Shown: one piece after another, positions 58,537-64,000 of the stretch | How positions within the stretch are numbered: the first letter of the stretch is position 1 | How the letters are laid out: every line of letters starts with the position of its first letter | Assembly (NCBI GenBank): GCA_963693365.1 | Contig: CAVNZM010000022.1 | Location: 22,197 to 86,196 of the forward strand | Origin: Amoebidium appalachense | Taxonomy: Eukaryota; Ichthyosporea | Length of the DNA: 64,000 nucleotides | Reading direction: 5' to 3' | Position numbers and translations under genes: made by a program | Notes under the pieces: model-generated | The model's input: the letters and a program-made list of their open reading frames with translations, nothing else | Database searches by the model: none | What the model was told of the DNA's origin: nothing

Positions 58537-61500
58537 CTCAGTCACGAAGACTGAGTGAATCACGGTGTTGCTCGTGGGAGGGCCCGGGCAGGGGCTTGGT
58601 GAAGATGTCAGCCACGTTGTCTTTGCTGGACACGTAGGTGACGACCACATCCCCACTCTTGATGTAGTCCTTCGTGTTGTGGTAACGGACTGCAATGTGT
58701 TTGGTCCGGTGCTTGATGCTGTTGGTGTGCAGGAGGGCAATGGTGGACTGGTTGTCACAGTAGACGGGGGTGGGGTCGGTCATCGGGTAGCCGAGTTCAC
58801 GGAGGAGATCACGGTGCCAGATGACGTTTTGAACAGCAGCATTGATGGCCAGAAGCTCAGCCTCGGTGGTGGATGTTGCCGTGATGGACTGCAGCTTCGA
58901 ATACCATGTGATGGGTATGCCCTTGAAGAAGATGACGTATCCGGTGGTTGAACGACGGGTGTTGGGGCAGTTGGCAAAGTCAGCATCAGAATAACACTCC
59001 AGCAAGGGGGTGTTGTCGTCGGAAGCAGACTTGTCGTAGTGAAGGCCGAGGTTGGAAGTGCCGATGAGGTACCGAACTACACGGAGTAGACATTCCCATG
59101 CAAGTTTGGTGGGGTTGGCACTGAATCTACCGAGGTAGCCGATGGCAAAGGAGATGTCGGGCCGGGAACAACGAGCAACCCACAAAAGACGGCCGAGTAG
59201 TTCACGGTAGGGAACCTTGATGGGTGGTGAGTCGTTCTCGTTGATGGTGATGACGGTGCCGACGGGAATGGGAGTAGCCTTGGGGTGAGCATCGTTGAGG
59301 TTGAAGTCTCTGACGATGTCGTTGATGTAGGATTGCTGAAGCAGCTTGAGGTGACCGGGGGTGTGGATGAGCTGGGTGCCAAGGAAGATGTCGGGAAGGT
59401 CAACCTTGCAGAGAACTGACTTCATGATGTGGTCTACTAGATCCTTGGTGTGGGAGGAGTTGGCCGTGCAGATGATGATGACGTCGTCCACATAGTTGCC
59501 AGTGAGGATGATGTCACCGTTGGGGAAGGTCTTGATGTAGACACATGGATCTGAACGGAGACGTTCGAGACCGTGAGCAAGGAGGACCTTGTCGAAGTAC
59601 TCATACCAGGCCAGTGATGCTTGCTTGAGCCCGTAGAGTGCCTTCTTAAGTTTCCAGACCTTGTGTTCGTTGCCGGGGGTGATGAAGCCAGGTGGTGGCT
59701 CAATGGAGATGTCTTCTTGAAGAGGACTGTTGAGGAAGGCAGTTGAGACGTCGAGTTGATGAATCTCATGGTTGCCGTCCACACCGATGGCAAGGAGGGC
59801 ACGGACGGAGGAGGACATCACCACGGGGGAAGAGGTGTCACCGTAGTCAACACCGTAGACTTGAGTGAAGCCCTTTGCAACACCACGAGCTTTGATCTTG
59901 GTGTCACCGGCTGAGTTGAGGACTTTCTCAGTCACAATCCACTTGAACTTGATGATGTTGGCACCAGGGGGGGGATCAACAATGGTGAAGACATCCTTGG
60001 TGATGAAGGCTTGGTACTCGGAGGTGAGGGCAGCTATGACGGCATCACCGTTGGGACCGTTGCAAAGCTTTTGAATGCCCTTGGGGAGCTGGTCAATGTT
60101 GATGGTCGGTGCTACGATGCTGACCAGTGCCGTTGGAGTCTTGGTGAGACGTGTAGACCGACGAAGGTTGGGCTTGGGGGGGTCCTTGAGGGGGGTGGTG
60201 GCCGGGTAGGTGGTGGAGGCCGGGATAGGGGCATGGAAGCCAGGAATAGGACCGGTGGTGAGGGGGGCATCGGTGTCCACAGGGCTGCTCGTGGCCGAGT
60301 GGAAGGTGGGGGACCCAGGACGAACCGGAGTCATGTAGCCGGGTTGATGCACAGCAACGGGGGGGGCCGGCAGCAAGGGTTGTTGGTCAGTGGGGGGGGG
60401 GGCTCGGGGGAGGCACGGGTTCAACCGGGGCTGGTTGGTTGTGCCAGGACGGTTGGGAGATGACCACAGACGGAGTTTCATCGTCGTCGTCGGAGGGGGG
60501 GTCCAATGTCGGCAGATCGGGTTTGGGGGGAACGGAGACCTGATTGGTGCTGCCCGTGAATTTCGACTCGTCGAAGATCACATCACGGCAGATCTTGATT
60601 TGGTTGCTGGCAAGGTCGAGGATCTTGTGTGCCTTGGAGGGTAGGTCCCAGCCGACGTAGGTGCCGACTCTGACGGTTGATGCCAGCTTGTTCCTCTTTG
60701 ACCGGGGAACATGGACATAGGCAGGGGAGCCGAACACGTGGAGCTGGGAGACGTCGGGTTTGAAGCCGTGGAAGGCCTCGAAGGGAGTGTTGCCGTTGGC
60801 AGCAGATGACGGTGTGACGTTGATGATGTAGCTTGTATGCTTGAGAGCAGCAACCCACAACTTGGGAGAGAGAGGTTGGTCCTTGTCGGCATGGAGGAAG
60901 CAACGGACTGTCTCTTGCAGTTCTCTCATCTTCCGTTCAACAACACCATTGTGTTGTGGTGTGTCGACGGGGGCAAACTCCATGATGATGCCTTTCTGCT
61001 TGCAGTAGGCCTCGGTGTCCTTGGAGGTGAACTCAGAGCCGGAGTCAAACCGAAGATGGGTGACGATCTCAGGTGTCTGACGTTCGATGGTTTCAACGAG
61101 AGACTGAATGTGGCTGAGGGTTTCACCACGGTTGTAAAGGGGGAACACGGTGGTGTAACCGGTGGCATCACAAACACACACCAGAGCAACCTTGTAGCCT
61201 CCGTAGGAAGCACAGGGAGCTTCGAAGAAGTCCAGGTGCCACTTAGCACCGGGAATGGTGAACTTGGAACGGGTGCCGGGAAAGGGGGCCTTGGTGGTCT
61301 TGCCAGACATGCAGCCGAAGCAGTCACTGTTGTCGGGTGACTTGAGGGAGGGGGGCATGCCGATGACAAGCTCATCCTTGGCCATCCTGGTGACGGTGGA
61401 GAGGGCACGGTGGCCGAGACGGTTGTGCCAAAGGGTGAGGTCGTCGGGTGGTTGAGTCCTTGCTGTGTAGGCTTGGACCCCCGGGTGTTTAGGAGTCTCA

Positions 61501-64000
61501 ATCACATAGTCAGTGATGTAGTAGAGACCGTCGAGGGGGGTGAGATCTGTAATAATGTCACCATTACGGCTGTAGAGGAACGACGGGTGGTTGTCTGTAT
61601 CGTCACAATGACCTAGGAGGCCGGCAGCTGATGCCATGGAGGTAGACACGAGGAAAGACGGTGCCTCGGGTACGTAGTAAGCATTGATGCTGCACGGTGT
61701 TGGGTGGCCGTTGTAGTGCAGTGTCATGTTGATGATGCCACGTTGTTTGGCATTGACTGTGCCGAGGCCGTGAATGGGGGTGGGAGGACACGGGGTAAGG
61801 GAGGAGAAATACTCCTTGATGGGGCAGACGTGTGCATTACAAGCACTGTCCCAGACGGGGTCGTTACTGTCAGGTGTGCCGGTGGAGGAGATGAGAGCAA
61901 ATTTCACACTCTTGTCACCTTTCTCCTGCTTGGCACGACGAGCAACTGTGCAGCCAGGCTCCGGGCATGCTGTGATGTGGTGGGGCTCATGGCAGTAGGA
62001 ACACTTCACACTGTTGGTGTTGTGCTGTCGGTTACGGTTGTCCCTGTTACCACGGTGGTAAGGGGAAGTTGAACGGGGGCCGGGTGACTTGGAGGGAGGA
62101 CGAGGATCACGGGAACGGGACGGGGAACGGTGAGGTGTATGCTCACGTCGAGGAATACGGTTACGGAGGTCACCGGGGGGAAGCACTCTGCTCTGGAGTG
62201 CACGGAGGGGACGGTTGTTGACGGTTGCACCTGTGCCTGCGTCGATGAGGCCGGCACGGATTTCAGCTCCTCGGATGTCACTGATGAGCATGTTGAAGGA
62301 CGGGTAGGCCTTGTTGTTCATCCAGTAGTCGGAGCAGAGACGTTCAATGTCGGGGCAGACCAGGGCTGTGTTCTTCCGGATGTGGAGGAAGAACTTACGT
62401 ACGACATCCTTGTGCTGGACGGGTTCGTCGAGGCAGGCAAGTGTCGTAGCCAGACGTTGGAGACGGGTGAGGTATGCTGTGACGTTGGGGTAGTCTCGTA
62501 GTTCAAGCTCCTCGAAGGTGACTTGAATCTGGGTGACTCGGGCCTCCTTCTCTGCTACATACGCCATACGTAGGTTGTGGAAGACTTCACCACCGTGGAC
62601 ACCGTCTTGCATCCGGCCGGAGTCGTAGAGCTCGGTCGGGTGGACGGACTGGTTGAGGATCTGGTCGAGGACGTCGGAAGCTTTCTTGTAGGAGTCCTTG
62701 GTGGTGTAGCCTAGCCACTGGTTGGCTTCAGCGCCGTCAACCCACTGTGGCCTCTTGATAGCGTCAACGAATTTCTCGGCAATGGTGGTTCTAATGAACC
62801 GGTGAATGAGTGGCTCCCACTCGAAATAATTAAGACGTTTCTCGTCTCGTTTCTCGGACGGATTCCATATTGGAAGGTTGATATACGACGGTTTGTCAGT
62901 CATGATTGAAGCAGTAAGACTGAGAGATTTTCGCGGTTGTAGCGAGATTGTGTGTTAGCGTGCAAAGGGGCCGTAAACCTTTTATTTTGTGTGGGTAAAC
63001 GGAGAAGCAGAGAGCACAGATGGGTGTTATGTAAAACACAACACAAAGACACACGGGAAAAACACAACCGGAGAGGAGGAACGATTTCTGGAACCATAGG
63101 AAGTGAATACGACTGCTTGTGATTTATTTCAAGATGAGGTCCCTTTTATACTTGGGAATGTGAAACGATAAACCAATCAAAAGAATGAAAACTATGAGTG
63201 TAAAATATATCGAATAAAATGTCTGTCGACATTTAGAATATAAAACTCAATCCTCTAATGAAAGAAACTTCTAATAAAAGCACGGAAACATTTAATAAAA
63301 TGAAACCACTTATGTAACTATTAATTCATAACATATATTTATACATGTTCTTATCATAACACGTCTAAATATAATTTTTTCTAATAGTTGAAGAACATAG
63401 CACAATGCTACGTCGTGGGAAAGGAATGAGAAAGGAATGTAAGTTACTATATTTGGGAAAATACAAACGAGATATGATTGGATGACATATATAGATTTTG
63501 ACGCAAACGACAATACGTGTGCGCGAGCTAAGTATGTCGATACGTACACAGATCTAAGATGTCGTGTACACGGAAACGGAAAAGAAAGAAAGAAATGAAG
63601 AAAGGAAAAGGAAACAAACTACAACAACTAATAAATAAATACCAAACTCAACTTCTAAGTCTTGCTGAGAATTAAGTGAAGATGACATACACCCGCACCC
63701 GCACACACACACACGCGCACACGCACACGCACACACACACATCCACCCACCCACACACCCACACCCACACACACACTCACCCCCGCAAGCACGCACACAC
63801 ACACACCCGCACCTACACACACATGCGCGCGCACGCACACACGCTCACACACACACAGGCTGCCCTCGCCCACTATTTTGCAGACACCCACTTGTCGCAG
63901 GCTGCGCTGCTAAAGTTGCTTCAGAAGCACGGCATGCCAGTCGCAAAAACGAGCAAGGACCTCTTGAAAAAGATTCACCAGCTGCCTGGAATTGTAGGAG
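56414..64000 (+). CDS. C2H2 zinc-finger host gene with a retrotransposon in its intron (partial)
   Basis: Exon 1 is 56,414-56,815 (134 codons, phase 0, donor gag|gtacga). It starts [20 protein letters not shown] and carries one C2H2 finger (C-x2-C-x12-H-x3-H), followed by an acidic linker and a helical region. A 15-nt exon 56,903-56,917 (LMKLE, flanked by ctctcag and gtaagc) fits in phase. The next exon starts at 63,859 after acacacacag and reads [20 protein letters not shown]... to the window edge. The spliced phrase [20 protein letters not shown], preceded by a zinc finger, recalls N-termini of transposase-like proteins of the tnp2/KDZ kind; this is a weak resemblance. The second intron (56,918-63,858) holds (CA)n and a complete copia element in antisense orientation. 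Confidence 0.6.
57027..57280. repeat. (CA)n/(CG)n microsatellite, left part
   Basis: cacaca and cgcgcg runs within the intron. Interrupted by the copia element; it continues at 63,693-63,858. The element therefore jumped into the microsatellite. Confidence 0.85.
57281..57285. other. target-site duplication TACAC, left
   Basis: tacac here and at 63,688-63,692 flank the copia element exactly; a 5-bp duplication is standard for copia integrases. Confidence 0.85.
57286..57993 (-). repeat. copia 3' LTR (708 bp)
   Basis: Matches 62,980-63,687 at a constant offset of 5,694, with no difference that I could see. On the element strand it starts tgtcatcttcac and ends aaaataaaa, so the 3' terminus is not the usual CA. 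The purine-rich gagtgggga just upstream on the minus strand is the likely polypurine tract. Confidence 0.92.
58476..58532. repeat. poly-G tract in the copia 3' region
   Basis: A run of ~57 G between the RNase H stop and the 3' LTR. It is in the untranslated part of the element. Confidence 0.9.
58538..60481 (-). CDS. pol: copia pol: reverse transcriptase and RNase H
   Basis: A 647-codon frame. A P/T-rich linker leads to the copia reverse transcriptase: FKWIVTEKV...KARGVAKGF (fingers), [16 protein letters not shown] (first catalytic Asp), [18 protein letters not shown] and YVDDVIII (catalytic DD). RNase H follows: [62 protein letters not shown], and ends ...[10 protein letters not shown]. All catalytic residues are present. 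The frame joins the upstream gag-integrase frame through the 11-C run near 60,391-60,401; its first Met is probably not a real start. Confidence 0.9.
   Translation of the reverse strand: MKLRLWSSPNRPGTTNQPRLNPCLPRAPPPTDQQPLLPAPPVAVHQPGYMTPVRPGSPTFHSATSSPVDTDAPLTTGPIPGFHAPIPASTTYPATTPLKDPPKPNLRRSTRLTKTPTALVSIVAPTINIDQLPKGIQKLCNGPNGDAVIAALTSEYQAFITKDVFTIVDPPPGANIIKFKWIVTEKVLNSAGDTKIKARGVAKGFTQVYGVDYGDTSSPVVMSSSVRALLAIGVDGNHEIHQLDVSTAFLNSPLQEDISIEPPPGFITPGNEHKVWKLKKALYGLKQASLAWYEYFDKVLLAHGLERLRSDPCVYIKTFPNGDIILTGNYVDDVIIICTANSSHTKDLVDHIMKSVLCKVDLPDIFLGTQLIHTPGHLKLLQQSYINDIVRDFNLNDAHPKATPIPVGTVITINENDSPPIKVPYRELLGRLLWVARCSRPDISFAIGYLGRFSANPTKLAWECLLRVVRYLIGTSNLGLHYDKSASDDNTPLLECYSDADFANCPNTRRSTTGYVIFFKGIPITWYSKLQSITATSTTEAELLAINAAVQNVIWHRDLLRELGYPMTDPTPVYCDNQSTIALLHTNSIKHRTKHIAVRYHNTKDYIKSGDVVVTYVSSKDNVADIFTKPLPGPSHEQHRDSLSLRD
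60387..62903 (-). CDS. gag-pol: copia gag, protease and integrase
   Basis: An 838-codon frame from ATG 62,903. Gag (1-290) ends in a zinc knuckle [13 protein letters not shown] at about residue 299. Aspartic protease motif DSACNAHVC follows near 351. The integrase has the HHCC domain ([10 protein letters not shown] ... CFGCMSGK, ~491-530) and the DDE core: LDFFEAP (~557), [10 protein letters not shown] (~619) and QHNGVVERK (~656), then the GKxxxx-type C-terminal segment. The frame stops at 60,387, one base out of phase with pol, at a run of 11 C (minus strand); with 10 C the two frames would be one. Confidence 0.9.
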   Translation of the reverse strand: MTDKPSYINLPIWNPSEKRDEKRLNYFEWEPLIHRFIRTTIAEKFVDAIKRPQWVDGAEANQWLGYTTKDSYKKASDVLDQILNQSVHPTELYDSGRMQDGVHGGEVFHNLRMAYVAEKEARVTQIQVTFEELELRDYPNVTAYLTRLQRLATTLACLDEPVQHKDVVRKFFLHIRKNTALVCPDIERLCSDYWMNNKAYPSFNMLISDIRGAEIRAGLIDAGTGATVNNRPLRALQSRVLPPGDLRNRIPRREHTPHRSPSRSRDPRPPSKSPGPRSTSPYHRGNRDNRNRQHNTNSVKCSYCHEPHHITACPEPGCTVARRAKQEKGDKSVKFALISSTGTPDSNDPVWDSACNAHVCPIKEYFSSLTPCPPTPIHGLGTVNAKQRGIINMTLHYNGHPTPCSINAYYVPEAPSFLVSTSMASAAGLLGHCDDTDNHPSFLYSRNGDIITDLTPLDGLYYITDYVIETPKHPGVQAYTARTQPPDDLTLWHNRLGHRALSTVTRMAKDELVIGMPPSLKSPDNSDCFGCMSGKTTKAPFPGTRSKFTIPGAKWHLDFFEAPCASYGGYKVALVCVCDATGYTTVFPLYNRGETLSHIQSLVETIERQTPEIVTHLRFDSGSEFTSKDTEAYCKQKGIIMEFAPVDTPQHNGVVERKMRELQETVRCFLHADKDQPLSPKLWVAALKHTSYIINVTPSSAANGNTPFEAFHGFKPDVSQLHVFGSPAYVHVPRSKRNKLASTVRVGTYVGWDLPSKAHKILDLASNQIKICRDVIFDESKFTGSTNQVSVPPKPDLPTLDPPSDDDDETPSVVISQPSWHNQPAPVEPVPPPSPPPH
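62980..63687 (-). repeat. copia 5' LTR (708 bp)
   Basis: See the 3' copy at 57,286. Plus-strand ends are ttttattttgtgtggg and gaagatgaca. Confidence 0.92.
63688..63692. other. target-site duplication TACAC, right
   Basis: Pairs with 57,281-57,285. Confidence 0.85.
63693..63858. repeat. (CA)n microsatellite, right part, ending in a splice acceptor
   Basis: Continuation of the microsatellite at 57,027-57,280; it ends acacacacag, used as the 3' splice site before the exon at 63,859. Confidence 0.7.

Larger units (their letters stand above)
57286..63687 (-). mobile_element. full-length Ty1/copia retrotransposon (6.4 kb)
   Basis: Bounded by two 708-bp LTRs and TACAC target duplications; internal gag-pol occupies 62,903-58,538 on the minus strand in copia order (gag, protease, integrase, reverse transcriptase, RNase H). 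LTR identity indicates recent insertion. It lies in the second intron of the zinc-finger gene in opposite orientation. Immediately inside the 5' LTR the minus strand reads ggtttacggcccc, the place of a primer-binding site; it begins ggtt as does the relic at 46,116, but does not look like the common initiator-Met complement. Confidence 0.92.

Overview
The window looks like nuclear DNA of a unicellular eukaryote (an alga or other protist) whose left ~40 kb derives from a large DNA virus or virus-like element. The reasons are: (i) positions 1-40,100 hold compact, intronless genes on both strands with short TATA-containing intergenic spaces, and the families typical of giant viruses and their relatives (SF3/D5-type helicase, YqaJ-like exonuclease, C5 DNA methyltransferases, a large SF2 helicase, AAA+ ATPases, MYND and C2H2 zinc fingers, T5orf172/GIY-YIG-like and HNH proteins, Fic and patatin proteins); (ii) positions ~41,000-64,000 hold GT-AG spliced exons, Ty1/copia and tyrosine-recombinase retroelements, long poly-G/poly-C tracts and CA, GA and TA microsatellites. 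I saw no capsid protein, family B DNA polymerase, packaging ATPase or late transcription factor, so the virus lineage cannot be named and the viral origin is an inference.

Layout. 185-905 tandem repeat; 1,087-1,266 one arm of an inverted repeat whose partner is at 34,173-34,351. 1,371-4,771 two divergent paralogues with a J-domain-like motif, on a duplicated promoter. 4,905-5,225 palindrome/AATAAA repeat array. 5,290-7,910 coiled-coil protein, AAA+ protein and a second coiled-coil protein. 7,998-13,724 DNA methyltransferase, a decayed tandem copy of it, and a convergent SF2 helicase. 14,111-17,590 triple-MYND protein and an unknown protein. 17,990-18,481 poly-T block and a truncated gene. 18,545-20,527 C2H2 protein and SF3 helicase. 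21,208-22,913 Fic and patatin genes overlapping by ATGA. 23,422-28,881 unknown protein, AAA+ ATPase (frameshifted), T5orf172 protein, YqaJ exonuclease. 29,141-35,418 small basic protein, an 812-residue E/R/K-rich protein and three unknown proteins. 35,497-36,960 ~134-bp tandem array. 37,198-38,399 acidic/basic protein with a homopolymer frameshift. 38,640-40,230 HNH-AP2-like gene between low-complexity arrays. 40,464-40,660 perfect 48-bp inverted repeat near the change to host-like sequence.

Host-like part: a membrane-anchored coiled-coil gene (41,023), two copies of a C-terminal membrane-protein exon (43,518 and 43,853), a copia deletion derivative (45,443-46,054), three copies of a ~0.9-kb TG...CA repeat around broken gag and tyrosine-recombinase genes (46,117-51,161), a spliced gene cut by the last of those copies (51,162-53,573), microsatellite-rich spacer, then a C2H2 zinc-finger gene (56,414 to beyond the right edge) whose second intron carries a complete, apparently very young copia element (57,286-63,687, 708-bp LTRs, TACAC target duplication).

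How the parts fit: the methyltransferase/helicase block, the SF3 helicase, the YqaJ exonuclease and the AAA+ proteins would serve viral DNA replication, recombination and modification; Fic and patatin look like host-manipulating or defence-type enzymes. Several genes carry single frameshifts (SF3 helicase, AAA+ ATPase, 37.2-kb gene, second methyltransferase), which fits decay after integration, though homopolymer sequencing errors could explain some of them.
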